Shown here: one piece after another, positions 17,309 to 26,205 of the stretch
Layout: every line of letters begins with the position of its first letter
Numbering within the stretch: position 1 is the first letter of the stretch
Source: Aequorivita vladivostokensis
Lineage (GTDB): Bacteria > Bacteroidota > Bacteroidia > Flavobacteriales > Flavobacteriaceae
Direction of reading: 5' to 3'
Assembly (NCBI RefSeq): GCF_000952855.1
Contig: NZ_JSVU01000008.1
Coordinates: forward strand, 62,001-126,000
DNA length: 64,000 nt
The notes under the pieces: generated by a model
Databases searched by the model: none
Seen by the model: the letters and a program-made list of their open reading frames with translations, nothing else
Told to the model about the DNA's origin: nothing
Translations under genes and position numbers: made by a program

Positions 17309-19801
17309 TTAGAAACTAAACCCAAACACCCCAGTAACCCCAAAATCTCGGGCGTTTGGACTATCAAGATAGTTACCCCGGAAATTGAAGTCCAATCTAA
17401 AGACCCGGAAGATGTTGCCCACGCCCACACTCCATTCCCAATAAATTTCTTCGGGCGCCCGGTAAACTATATTTGAAGCGTTTAAATCTATATTCTCCTG
17501 CGAAATGGTTCCATACACCGCCCTAAATCCCACTACCTCCCGCAGGTCCAACTTCCGTAGCAATGGTATTCTTGAAAATATCCTTCCCCCAAAATTGTGC
17601 TGTAGGTGCAGCGATGCATAGGTATCGCTCACAAATTCATAATAATCCAATTGTGTAAAGGTATTATACAAACTAAAATACGTTTGGTTGCCCGGAATTG
17701 GATTCAACAAACTCAATGGTACGGCTCCAATGGTAGTACCCACCTCTACCGTAGAGAGCAAGCGTCCCACCCCTCCAATATTCCAAGGTTGGGTGTAAAG
17801 GGCCTGTAACTTTTTATATTCAAAATCGCCGCCCATTACGTCTTTCAGACCATAACTATATCCTGCATAGAAAGAAGGAAAATCCCCATCATTGATGATC
17901 GTGCGTTCCACCCCGTACCCAGAAGTTTTCCTGCCCGGAGCGTATAGAAACCCCAACTGTATTTCGGCCTGCTTTAGCTCACTTTTCACTTCCCCTGTAA
18001 AAACACCGTCTTCCATAACTTTATAATCTATGCTGAAAGTGTCCGTGGCAGATTTCAGGGTGCGATACGAACCCGTAAGACGTAAGATGAAATTCTTCCA
18101 CGGTTCAATATCAAAACCTATCGTGCTCAGGTTTATCCGCGATAGCCTGTCATTAGACCCCACTGATAGCAACGACGAGGAGGCGAGACTTCGGCCCAAA
18201 ACATCGTTACTATTGGTAAGACTGGCACCCGTTTGTTCTACATCCCGACGGTTGCCACCAAATACCGTAAGTCTCGATTTTCTGTCTAACAGCCACTTTC
18301 CTGAAATCCCGTATTTAAAGCGATTGTCCTTAAATCCATAGGCCCCAAAACCTTCCAGTCGCCAAGGGTCGTTCTGCCCGAAATAGGTCCTTCCCCCTAA
18401 ACGGATACGCAGGCCCTCGGCCTCATTGAAACCAAAAATTGAAAATACCGGCCCCACGTCAAAATTGTCTATTTCGTAATAACCGCTGGCCAGGGTAGCG
18501 CCCACATTGTAAAGCGCCTTAAAGCGCCTGACTGTCTTTAAGGTATCCAGCATTTTATAAACTCCCTTCTCATCCTTGCTCAGCTTTTCCATGCGGTTCT
18601 CGTCCCAAAACTCATCCGGACGATTGTACACCTCATAATTATATGGATCTACCTGCTCGGCGTAAAACTTCTTGTCTTTTGGAATGTTGAAAACATAATT
18701 GTCATATAGCGTGGTACGTTTCCCATAAATCCCCTTGGCCTCCTCCTTTTTCCTAAAACTGAAATCACTCATAAAATAATCTCGCGTAATTAGAAAGATG
18801 GAATCGTTCAACACGTCAAACTCCTGTTCAATATATACATCCCGCACCCAGTTTAGGTTGGCACTCTTGGATGCTTGCAGATTTATCTCCTTAATGGCCC
18901 AGGTGGTATCATTTACCCAAAAATCGCCTTTAAATGTAAGTTCGTTTTTTCGGCGGGGATAATAAACTATATTATAGCACCATTTGTTATCACGGTATGC
19001 ACTGTCGCGCAATACATAATTATATACATCTATGCCCGTACGCGATAGCGGACTGGTAAAGGCTTTGTCAAAAAATTTGAGGTAGTTGTCGTAAACGTCA
19101 TATTCGCTGTAAAGATCCTTTACAAAAGCAATAAGCGTTTGGTTATTCTCAAAACCTGAGTTTTTATTTCCCTGTAGCACTTCCTTCTCTTCGGAAAGCA
19201 AATTGTCGCCATACACTTTGGAAGCGGCCTCATTGATAAAAATAGGCAAGTATGTATTTCCTGTAACCTTTGAAGTATCGGTCTGGTCAAAAATGAATTC
19301 CATCCCTTTAAAAATCCTGCTTTTAATCAGGGCACTGTCTATGGTATTTAGATCAAACTCCAGCTTTTCATATTTATCATACTGATACTGCTTGAATTTT
19401 TTTACCCCATTCTCCCTTCGGTTTTCCCAAATTTTCCGAAGTATGTCGAGGGCAGGATTGTTCTTTTTTGAAGTTTTCCCGGTGTAAACCACCACCTCAT
19501 CCAGGGCATCCGCGCTCTCCTCCATTACCACCTCCATATTATAGGTACTTCGTGAGCTAAGTTCTATTTCTTCAGTGGTGTAGCCAATGAATGAAAATAT
19601 TACCGACTTGTAGGTCTTGTTGCTTTCCAAATAAAAGCGTCCATTTTCGTCAGAAATAGTACCTTCCTGCGAATCCTTAAAAATAACATTGGCAAAGGCC
19701 ACAGGATAGCCCGTTGGGTCTTTAATAACACCGCTTACCTTGGTTTGGGAAAAAATTGAAGAAGTAATCAAGAAAAATAGCAAAAAAGGAAATAGCTTCA
19801 T
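17309..19801 (-). CDS. DUF5686 outer-membrane protein with carboxypeptidase-like regulatory domain
   Basis: A signal peptide (KLFPFLLFFLITSSIFSQ) is followed by a carboxypeptidase-regulatory-like beta domain at about residues 20-95 (VSGVIKDPTGYPVAFANVIF), as in TonB-dependent receptor relatives. The rest is a DUF5686-type region with many alternating aromatic beta segments and a C-terminal Phe (FGVTGVFGFSF), as expected of an outer-membrane barrel. There is no TonB plug, so it is not a SusC-type importer. Its role is unknown. The start is placed at ATG 19801; a TTG at 19810 in frame would add three residues. The final length is 830 residues. Confidence 0.88.
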   Translation of the reverse strand: MKLFPFLLFFLITSSIFSQTKVSGVIKDPTGYPVAFANVIFKDSQEGTISDENGRFYLESNKTYKSVIFSFIGYTTEEIELSSRSTYNMEVVMEESADALDEVVVYTGKTSKKNNPALDILRKIWENRRENGVKKFKQYQYDKYEKLEFDLNTIDSALIKSRIFKGMEFIFDQTDTSKVTGNTYLPIFINEAASKVYGDNLLSEEKEVLQGNKNSGFENNQTLIAFVKDLYSEYDVYDNYLKFFDKAFTSPLSRTGIDVYNYVLRDSAYRDNKWCYNIVYYPRRKNELTFKGDFWVNDTTWAIKEINLQASKSANLNWVRDVYIEQEFDVLNDSIFLITRDYFMSDFSFRKKEEAKGIYGKRTTLYDNYVFNIPKDKKFYAEQVDPYNYEVYNRPDEFWDENRMEKLSKDEKGVYKMLDTLKTVRRFKALYNVGATLASGYYEIDNFDVGPVFSIFGFNEAEGLRIRLGGRTYFGQNDPWRLEGFGAYGFKDNRFKYGISGKWLLDRKSRLTVFGGNRRDVEQTGASLTNSNDVLGRSLASSSLLSVGSNDRLSRINLSTIGFDIEPWKNFILRLTGSYRTLKSATDTFSIDYKVMEDGVFTGEVKSELKQAEIQLGFLYAPGRKTSGYGVERTIINDGDFPSFYAGYSYGLKDVMGGDFEYKKLQALYTQPWNIGGVGRLLSTVEVGTTIGAVPLSLLNPIPGNQTYFSLYNTFTQLDYYEFVSDTYASLHLQHNFGGRIFSRIPLLRKLDLREVVGFRAVYGTISQENIDLNASNIVYRAPEEIYWEWSVGVGNIFRVFRLDFNFRGNYLDSPNARDFGVTGVFGFSF

Positions 19802-19872
19802 GGAGTTCAAATACTTCTATTTAATCGGAATTTTTCCTGTTATTATATTTTTCTCTGTTTACATGGTTTTCA

Positions 19873-19940
19873 GCGCTTTGCGGCTTTGCGGCTTGGCGAG
19901 CAACTTTATTTTCACGCAAAGGCGCAAAGACGCGAAGTTG
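19873..19940. repeat. Large inverted repeat of octamers (CTTTGCGG / CGCAAAG)
   Basis: The left arm has GCTTTGCGGCTTTGCGG and related octamers, and the right arm has ACGCAAAGGCGCAAAG. The arms can form a long hairpin. A second copy with the same design lies at 47111-47175. Confidence 0.75.
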
Positions 19941-19971
19941 TAGACTGAATACTGGGACTGACTACTGAATA

Positions 19972-20952
19972 CTATTCTTTATAGAGTACTTTTTTTACGG
20001 CTTTTATTACATCCTCGCTATTCGGCAACCATTCCTCCAGTAAAACAGGGGAGTAGGGCGCGGGAGTATCGGCAGTATTTATCTTTACAATCGGAGCGTC
20101 CAGATAATCAAAAACGTGTTTTTGCACCTGATAGGTTATCTCGGTGGAAACGTTGCCGAAAGGCCACGCCTCTTCCAAAATCACTAAGCGGTTGGTCTTC
20201 TTTACCGATTCAAAAATTGCTTCGTAATCCAACGGACGTACGGTACGCAAGTCGATTATTTCACACTCGATACCATCCTCGGCCAGCGCTTCTGCCGCCT
20301 TATAGGCTTCTTTTATAATTTTTCCGAATGAAACAATGGTTACATCGCTCCCTTTTCGCTTTATATCCGCAACCCCAATCGGGATTAAATATTCACCTTC
20401 GGGCACTTCATCCTTATCGCCATACATTTGCTCGCTTTCCATAAAAATTACGGGGTCGTCATCGCGGATGGCACTTTTCAGCAATCCTTTTGCATCGGCA
20501 GGATTACTTGGCACCACTACTTTTAGACCCGGACAATTGGCATACCAGCTTTCAAACGCCTGGCTATGCGTAGCGGCAAGTTGACCTGCAGAAGCCGTTG
20601 GCCCACGGAAAACGATCGGGATATTAAACTGTCCGCCGCTCATCTGGCGCATTTTGGCAGCGTTATTTATTATTTGGTCAATCGCCACCAACGAAAAGTT
20701 AAATGTCATAAACTCCACGATCGGCCTGTTACCGTTCATCGCAGATCCTACGGCTATACCTGAAAATCCCATTTCGGAAATTGGCGTATCAATAACCCGC
20801 TTTGGGCCAAATTCATCCAGCATTCCCTTACTGGCTTTGTATGCGCCATTGTATTCGGCCACTTCCTCCCCCATTAAATATATAGATTCGTCGCGACGCA
20901 TTTCCTCGCTCATCGCCTCGGCTATTGCCTCTCTGAATTGTAGTGTTTTCAT
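19972..20952 (-). CDS. Pyruvate dehydrogenase E1 component, beta subunit
   Basis: This is the C-terminal half of the thiamine-pyrophosphate-dependent E1 of the pyruvate dehydrogenase complex, which makes acetyl-CoA from pyruvate together with E1-alpha, E2 and E3 encoded elsewhere. Family motifs include GEEVAEYNGAYKASKGML near residue 28, GPTASAGQLAATHSQAFE near 120 and LEEAWPFGNVSTEITYQV near 260. The start MKTLQFREA at 20952 is chosen because homologues begin there; the frame is open for nine more codons. The 326-residue length is typical. Standing alone without E1-alpha is usual in this group. It is divergent from etfB. Confidence 0.94.
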   Translation of the reverse strand: MKTLQFREAIAEAMSEEMRRDESIYLMGEEVAEYNGAYKASKGMLDEFGPKRVIDTPISEMGFSGIAVGSAMNGNRPIVEFMTFNFSLVAIDQIINNAAKMRQMSGGQFNIPIVFRGPTASAGQLAATHSQAFESWYANCPGLKVVVPSNPADAKGLLKSAIRDDDPVIFMESEQMYGDKDEVPEGEYLIPIGVADIKRKGSDVTIVSFGKIIKEAYKAAEALAEDGIECEIIDLRTVRPLDYEAIFESVKKTNRLVILEEAWPFGNVSTEITYQVQKHVFDYLDAPIVKINTADTPAPYSPVLLEEWLPNSEDVIKAVKKVLYKE

Positions 20953-20982
20953 TGGTATAAATTGAAATGTAAATAACATAAC

Positions 20983-20998
20983 TCCGATAGCTATCGGA
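20983..20998. repeat. Copy of the CCGATAGCTATCGG palindrome
   Basis: TCCGATAGCTATCGGA is a perfect 16-bp palindrome just upstream of pdhB. It belongs to the same family as the copies at 50033, 50765 and 56453. Confidence 0.75.
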
Positions 20999-21068
20999 AT
21001 AAGGACAGCAAAAATACTATAATTACTATCTGTTTAGGTAGTAATTCTTCACTTTTAACCAAAATTTA

Positions 21069-21082
21069 TTATGCGCGCATAA
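21069..21082. promoter_or_regulatory. Candidate operator palindrome between pdhB and etfB
   Basis: TTATGCGCGCATAA is a perfect 14-bp palindrome in the 313-bp gap between the divergent pdhB and etfB genes. Its symmetry and position suit a dimeric regulator, but no factor can be named. Apart from this site and the palindrome at 20983, I see no gene in this gap. Confidence 0.4.
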
Positions 21083-21265
21083 CAAAAAAAGTCAAAATTA
21101 TCCGTAACTTCGCACACGAGCAATTTAAAACATTTTCAGTTTTTTTATTGTGAAATTACAACCCAAAAAATTTCAAATATAAAATGCCCCCAGTATCAAT
21201 ACTAAATTGAGCGAAGATGTAGATTGGGGCATTACATCTTCCTACTTATCAAATATATTTAAAAG

Positions 21266-22006
21266 ATGAAAATATTAGTCTGTATAAGTCACGTACCGGA
21301 CACCACCTCCAAAATTAATTTTACCGATGGCGATACCAAGTTTGATACAAACGGGGTGCAATTCGTAATCAACCCAAACGACGAGTTTGGCCTTACACGC
21401 GCTATGTGGTTTAAGGAAAAACAAGGCGCTACCGTACATGTGGTAAACGTGGGCGGTGCCGAAACCGAGCCTACACTTCGCAAGGCCTTGGCCATTGGCG
21501 CTGATGAAGCCATACGTGTAAACACTGCAGCAACCGATGGTTTTTCGGTCGCAAAACAATTGGCGAACGTTGCAAAAGAAGGCAGTTACGATTTAATAAT
21601 CGGGGGACGGGAGTCCATCGATTACAACGGCGGGATGGTTCCGGGAATGCTCGCTAAACTTATTGGCGCAAACTTCGTAAATACCTGTATCGGCCTTGAA
21701 GTGGAAGGCGACAAAGCCACCGCAATCCGCGAAATTGACGGGGGGAAGGAAACCCTTAAAACATCACTGCCATTGGTAATTGGCGGCCAGAAAGGTTTGG
21801 TTGAGGAAAGCGATCTTCGCATCCCGAACATGCGCGGCATCATGCAGGCCCGCACCAAACCGCTGAACGCAAAGGAACCCGTTGATGCAAATGCCGAAAC
21901 AAATACAGTATCATTCCAAAAACCCGCTCCCAAAGGCGCCGTAAAATTGGTCGATACCGTAGATGAATTGGTAAACCTGCTCCACAATGAAGCAAAAGTA
22001 ATTTAA
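21266..22006 (+). CDS. etfB: Electron transfer flavoprotein subunit beta
   Basis: EtfB binds AMP and pairs with EtfA to carry electrons from acyl-CoA dehydrogenases and related enzymes to the quinone pool. The N-terminus MKILVCISHVPDTTSKINF and the block LRKALAIGADEAIRV match the family, as does GRESIDYNGGMVPGMLAK near residue 113. Its length (246) is typical. The next gene, 129 bp downstream on the same strand, encodes EtfA, so the heterodimer is encoded as a pair. The spacer holds two heptamer arrays rather than a promoter I can identify. Confidence 0.96.
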   Translation: MKILVCISHVPDTTSKINFTDGDTKFDTNGVQFVINPNDEFGLTRAMWFKEKQGATVHVVNVGGAETEPTLRKALAIGADEAIRVNTAATDGFSVAKQLANVAKEGSYDLIIGGRESIDYNGGMVPGMLAKLIGANFVNTCIGLEVEGDKATAIREIDGGKETLKTSLPLVIGGQKGLVEESDLRIPNMRGIMQARTKPLNAKEPVDANAETNTVSFQKPAPKGAVKLVDTVDELVNLLHNEAKVI

Positions 22007-22070
22007 TACGCCTTATTTTTCGCAAATCTCAAAAAACAAAATAGTTTGAAACAATTCCACTTTGATTTTT

Positions 22071-22146
22071 GGAATTTGGATTTTGCGATTTGGAATTTTA
22101 AAGGCTAACGTCTAACGTCTAAAATCTAACATCTAATGTCTATTAT
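22071..22146. repeat. Two heptamer arrays running into the etfA start
   Basis: Units GGAATTT, GGATTTT, GCGATTT and GGAATTT (22071-22098) are followed after six bases by CTAACGT, CTAACGT, CTAAAAT, CTAACAT, CTAATGT and CTATTAT (22105-22146). The etfA ATG at 22136 lies inside the CTAATGT unit, in phase with the array. Confidence 0.85.
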
Positions 22147-23104
22147 AGTTTATACCGAATCAGAAGAAGGAAAAATAAAGAAAATCGCCCTGGAAGCAGT
22201 TTCTTATGCAAAGGGTATCGCAGACCAAATGGGAACTTCCGTTACTGCTATTACCGTAAATGCAAATGATACTTCCGAATTGGGCAAATACGGCGCCTCA
22301 AAAGTACTGGAGGTTTCCAACGATAAATTAAAAAAATTCAACGCCGAAGCCTATGCTGATGCCATTGCACAGGCTGCCAAAAAAGAGGATGCCAAGGTAA
22401 TCGTACTCTCTACCAGTGCCAACGACAAATTCCTCGCCCCCTTGTTGGCGGTAAACCTCAATGCAGGCTATGTGCCCAATGTAGTGGCCCTGCCGGAAAG
22501 CACTTCCCCGTTTAAGGTAAAGCACAGTGTTTTCACAAATAAAGCATTTGCCACCACCGAAATTAAAACAGATATTAAAATTATTGGACTGGGGAAAAAC
22601 TCATACGGGTTAAAAGAAGACGAAACTTCGGCTGCAACAGAAGCTTTTTCACCAAATCTCGACGCCCACGATTTTGATATGGAAATTGTTTCCGTAGATA
22701 AAGCAACCGACAAAGTAACCATCGCCGATGCCGAAATAGTGGTTTCCGGCGGCCGTGGCCTCAAGGGTCCAGAAAACTGGGGAATGATTGAAGACCTTGC
22801 CAAAACATTGGGCGCGGCCACCGCTTGCTCCAAACCTGTGAGCGACATGGGCTGGAGACCGCATAGCGAGCACGTTGGGCAAACGGGTAAACCCGTAGCG
22901 TCAAATCTATACATCGCCATTGGTATTTCCGGTGCCATCCAGCATTTGGCAGGTATCAACGCTTCAAAAGTTAAAGTAGTTATCAACAACGATCCTGAGG
23001 CTCCTTTCTTTAAGGCCGCAGACTACGGCATAGTGGGCGATGCTTTTGAAATAGTACCGAAACTCACCGAAAAATTAAAGGAATTTAAAGCGCAGAACGC
23101 ATAA
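22136..23104 (+). CDS. etfA: Electron transfer flavoprotein subunit alpha
   Basis: EtfA carries the FAD of the electron transfer flavoprotein. The C-terminal FAD domain is clear: VVSGGRGLKGPENWGMIEDL near residue 202, GWRPHSEHVGQTGKPV near 240 and IGISGAIQHLAGI near 260. Length (322) is normal. The first residues MSIIVYTESEEGKIKK fit homologues, so ATG 22136 is the likely start although it lies inside a heptamer repeat. A terminator follows the gene. It is paired with etfB upstream and divergent from pdhB, which suits a shared role in carbon catabolism and electron transfer. Confidence 0.96.
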   Translation: MSIIVYTESEEGKIKKIALEAVSYAKGIADQMGTSVTAITVNANDTSELGKYGASKVLEVSNDKLKKFNAEAYADAIAQAAKKEDAKVIVLSTSANDKFLAPLLAVNLNAGYVPNVVALPESTSPFKVKHSVFTNKAFATTEIKTDIKIIGLGKNSYGLKEDETSAATEAFSPNLDAHDFDMEIVSVDKATDKVTIADAEIVVSGGRGLKGPENWGMIEDLAKTLGAATACSKPVSDMGWRPHSEHVGQTGKPVASNLYIAIGISGAIQHLAGINASKVKVVINNDPEAPFFKAADYGIVGDAFEIVPKLTEKLKEFKAQNA

Positions 23105-23126
23105 TTTTTTATTAATTTGTGCCCCG

Positions 23127-23176
23127 AAAAAGGCTGTTTAAATCTAGGAAACACCCTCTATTTAAACAGCTTTTTC
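23127..23176 (+). terminator. Terminator after etfA
   Basis: AAAAAGGCTGTTTAAAT can pair with ATTTAAACAGCTTTTT, giving a long stem followed by Ts, 22 bp after the etfA stop. Confidence 0.85.
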
Positions 23177-23269
23177 TTATTTTTATACTTTAATGACAAT
23201 CTCGTTGCCAAAAAACTTGAAACCTGTCACCCTAAGTCCGTCGCAGGGCGGGAATTTGAAACCTCGATA

Positions 23270-23893
23270 ATGAGTTTAGTAAAACTGACCATAAAAGGAA
23301 TATCCTACAGCCAAACGCAAAATGGCGCCTATGCCCTTATTTTGAATGAGGTGGATGGCGAACGGAAACTCCCTATCGTCATCGGCGCTTTTGAAGCTCA
23401 GTCCATTGCCATCGCCCTGGAAAAAGACATAACCCCTCCACGACCCCTTACACACGACCTTTTTAAGAATTTCGCTGATCGTTTTGAAATTGTCATCAAG
23501 CAGATAATTATCCACAAATTAGTGGACGGCGTTTTTTACTCCAGCATCATTTGCGAACGCGACAAGATTGAAGAAATTATCGACGCCCGTACTAGCGATG
23601 CCATTGCCTTGGCACTTCGGTTTAAGGCACCTATTTTTACCTATAAAAATATTTTGGACAAGGCAGGGATTTATCTGAAAACATCTGCCTCCAAAAAATC
23701 GCTTTCAAAAAAAGAAGAAGCTGTTATTGAAAATTTGATTTTAGGGGAAGACAAGGAATCAGTCAAGCCTACGGGCCAAGATTACACAAAATTTAGCCTG
23801 AGTGAACTGAACAAAATGTTGGAGGACGCCGTAAAAAGCGAAAATTACGAGAAGGCGGCAAGTATCCGCGATGAGATTTCAAAAAGAGAATAG
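23270..23893 (+). CDS. Bifunctional nuclease (BFN/DUF151) family protein with UVR motif
   Basis: I place the start at ATG 23270 (MSLVKLTIKGISYSQTQNG), because the longer frame runs back into the etfA terminator. Residues 1-135 match the BFN/DUF151 domain (RKLPIVIGAFEAQSIAIALE; DARTSDAIALALRFKAPIF). The C-terminal 35 residues form a UVR-type helical motif (LNKMLEDAVKSENYEKAASI). Relatives are linked to nuclease activity or nucleic-acid-related stress responses, but the bacterial role is not well settled. At 207 residues it is normal for Bacteroidota. It lies upstream of the nucleoside transporter. Confidence 0.9.
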   Translation: MSLVKLTIKGISYSQTQNGAYALILNEVDGERKLPIVIGAFEAQSIAIALEKDITPPRPLTHDLFKNFADRFEIVIKQIIIHKLVDGVFYSSIICERDKIEEIIDARTSDAIALALRFKAPIFTYKNILDKAGIYLKTSASKKSLSKKEEAVIENLILGEDKESVKPTGQDYTKFSLSELNKMLEDAVKSENYEKAASIRDEISKRE

Positions 23894-23948
23894 ATTCATT
23901 TATCGATTTTTAAAATTTAAAATATAGTCCCCTGGGCGAGCCTGCACC

Positions 23949-23964
23949 GAGCGCAGTCAAAGTG
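23949..23964 (+). repeat. Dispersed 16-bp element
   Basis: GAGCGCAGTCAAAGTG, a copy of the family also found at 464, 50250, 58877 and 58915, lies in the gap before the nucleoside transporter gene. Confidence 0.65.
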
Positions 23965-23990
23965 TCAAAGGGTCGGAGTTTAAAAAGAAT

Positions 23991-25700
23991 ATGCAAAAAT
24001 TCACACTCGTAGCCATTGTGCTATTTTTCTTCGGAAACACCTTCGCGCAAAGCATTGAAAAAACGTGGCAATTTTCAGAAGTAAAGGACGAGAACGGCCT
24101 CTCTCTTCTAAACATCAATCCCGAAAAAGATTTCCTGAAACTCGATAACGGCTTGTTTGAATATCAAGTGGCTAGCGACAGTCTTGTTTCCAAGGGCGAT
24201 TATATGTTCCAGAATAATTTGCTGGTTCTTTTTTTCAATAAGCCCGCGGACAGCATTAGAAGATTTCGGGTAGAACAGGTTACCGACAGCAGCCTCACCC
24301 TTTCGGAAAACAATTATAAGTATCAGTTAAAAACGCCCGGCCTTCAAAACGTTTCTGCTCTGGAGACGGTTGCAAAAACTTCAGAAATAATTCCCAGTCA
24401 AGGATTTTCCTTTCAAAGCCTATGGCGCGGGGTCTTGGGTATGGTTTCGCTTTTGATTATCGCCTTCCTCTTCAGTTCAAATCGCAGGGCCATTAATTGG
24501 AAAACCGTAGGTATTGGCCTAGCCTTCCAATTGTTGATCGCCATTGGGGTTTTAAAAGTAGATTTTATAAAAAGTGGCTTTGAAGGTGTGGGACAATTGT
24601 TCGTAAACGTGCTGGACTATACCAAGGCGGGAAGCGAATTTCTCTTTGGCGGAATGCTGGATATAAACTCCTTCGGTTTCATCTTTGCCTTTCAGGTTTT
24701 ACCCACCATTATCTTTTTCTCCGCCCTTACCTCGGTACTTTTTTACTTCGGAATCATTCAAGTAGTCGTAAAAGGAATGGGCTGGCTGCTCACGAAACTT
24801 TTGAATATTTCCGGTGCAGAAAGCCTTAGCGTGGCGGGAAATATCTTTTTGGGCCAAACGGAAGCGCCACTTCTCATTAAGGCCTATTTGGAAAAAATGA
24901 ACAAGAGCGAAATGCTGCTTGTGATGATAGGCGGCATGGCTACTGTTGCGGGTGCGGTACTCGCTGCCTATATCGGCTTTTTGGGCGGCGACGACCCCGA
25001 ACTTCGGTTGACCTTTGCCAAGCACCTTTTGGCCGCCTCGGTAATGGCAGCCCCGGGCGCTATCGTCATTTCAAAAATTTTGTACCCCCAGACCGAACCC
25101 ATCAATACCGATGTGAAAGTTTCCTCAGAAAAAATTGGATCCAACTTTTTGGACGCAATCGCAAATGGAACTACTGAAGGCCTGCGGCTTGCGGTAAACG
25201 TAGGCGCCATGTTGCTGGTTTTTGTGGCGTTCATCGCCATGCTCAACGGAATATTGGGCTGGGTGGGCGAAGTAACTTCAGTTAATGAATGGGTGGCTGC
25301 AAACTCCGCCTATCAAAGCCTTTCACTTGAGGCAATTCTCGGAACTATTTTCGCTCCGCTTATGTGGCTTATAGGTGTTGCCAAGGAAGATATGTTAATG
25401 ATGGGCCAATTATTGGGAATTAAACTAGCGGCCAGTGAATTTGTGGGCTACATCCAGCTGGCAGAACTGAAAAACGTTACCAATGAGCTTCATCTTAATT
25501 ATGAAAAGAGCATCATTATGGCAACCTACATGCTTTGTGGATTTGCAAATTTCGCTTCTATCGGTATTCAAATTGGAGGAATTGGCTCCCTAGCGCCCGG
25601 ACAGCGAAAAACCCTTTCAAAATTTGGAATGAAAGCCTTGATTGGCGGGACGATCGCTTCGTTAATTTCCGCAACCATCGCAGGAATGATAATTGGCTAA
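23991..25700 (+). CDS. NupC-type concentrative nucleoside transporter with N-terminal lipocalin-like domain
   Basis: The C-terminal part (about residues 145-569) is a CNT-family nucleoside symporter with many membrane segments. Its signature GAESLSVAGNIFLGQTEAPL is near residue 280, and GTIFAPLMWLIGVAKEDM is near 450. Unusually, the protein begins with a signal peptide (ending TFAQ) and a soluble beta-rich domain of about 95 residues (IEKTWQFSEVKDENGLSLLN) resembling lipocalin-like folds. That domain would sit in the periplasm next to the pore and could capture or sense substrate; this is inferred. The 3' end overlaps the convergent gene by 4 bp. Confidence 0.92.
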   Translation: MQKFTLVAIVLFFFGNTFAQSIEKTWQFSEVKDENGLSLLNINPEKDFLKLDNGLFEYQVASDSLVSKGDYMFQNNLLVLFFNKPADSIRRFRVEQVTDSSLTLSENNYKYQLKTPGLQNVSALETVAKTSEIIPSQGFSFQSLWRGVLGMVSLLIIAFLFSSNRRAINWKTVGIGLAFQLLIAIGVLKVDFIKSGFEGVGQLFVNVLDYTKAGSEFLFGGMLDINSFGFIFAFQVLPTIIFFSALTSVLFYFGIIQVVVKGMGWLLTKLLNISGAESLSVAGNIFLGQTEAPLLIKAYLEKMNKSEMLLVMIGGMATVAGAVLAAYIGFLGGDDPELRLTFAKHLLAASVMAAPGAIVISKILYPQTEPINTDVKVSSEKIGSNFLDAIANGTTEGLRLAVNVGAMLLVFVAFIAMLNGILGWVGEVTSVNEWVAANSAYQSLSLEAILGTIFAPLMWLIGVAKEDMLMMGQLLGIKLAASEFVGYIQLAELKNVTNELHLNYEKSIIMATYMLCGFANFASIGIQIGGIGSLAPGQRKTLSKFGMKALIGGTIASLISATIAGMIIG

Positions 25701-26062
25701 TAGGCTCCTATCACGGTCTCTGCCCAATCGGCAGCTTCGTCAATACTTTTAAAGTAACTAAAGGCTCCCTTAAAAAGGCCTTGTTCTTCCATAGCCTCAA
25801 ACTTTACGTCCTCATTGTTGGAAACTATCGCAATCCCCACCACCGATTTGGAACTTGCCTTTTCATAAACTATAGGATTAACCGTTTTGGCCATTTCCCG
25901 GTTGGAGATTACCACACATTTTCTACCCCGATAATGGGAATCTATAATTTTGGTAAGTTCCTCAGCCTCCTCCAGGTCATAGAAATCTGAATTAAAGTGA
26001 AAGACCGCGTACAAAGGATAGCACTCCAATATACCCGTTGATAACTCGTACTGTTTTTCCAT
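25697..26062 (-). CDS. STAS/SpoIIAA-like hypothetical protein, 121 aa
   Basis: The protein begins MEKQYELSTGILECYPLYAV and contains KCVVISNREMAKTVNPIVY and FFKSIDEAADWAE-like elements (YFKSIDEAADWAETVIGAY). Size, the alternating beta/alpha pattern and the final helix fit the SpoIIAA/STAS-like proteins of Flavobacteriaceae, small cytoplasmic proteins without a known role. It is convergent with the nucleoside transporter and the genes overlap by 4 bp at their stops. The STAS-like assignment rests on pattern only. Confidence 0.75.
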   Translation of the reverse strand: MEKQYELSTGILECYPLYAVFHFNSDFYDLEEAEELTKIIDSHYRGRKCVVISNREMAKTVNPIVYEKASSKSVVGIAIVSNNEDVKFEAMEEQGLFKGAFSYFKSIDEAADWAETVIGAY

Positions 26063-26205
26063 TGGTCAAGGATTTCGAAATAAAATTAAATAAAATTTTA
26101 ACATAATTTTAAAATCGTTGATAACTTATTTAAAAGCATTTCGCAAATAATTTGAGCATCCCCTTCCCTATTAGTATTTTAGACCGATAATTTATTTTTT
26201 TTGAA

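Noticed and set aside
22468-22989. Long antisense frame within etfA
   Set aside because: It is a shadow of a well-supported gene, with no independent motifs or start signal.
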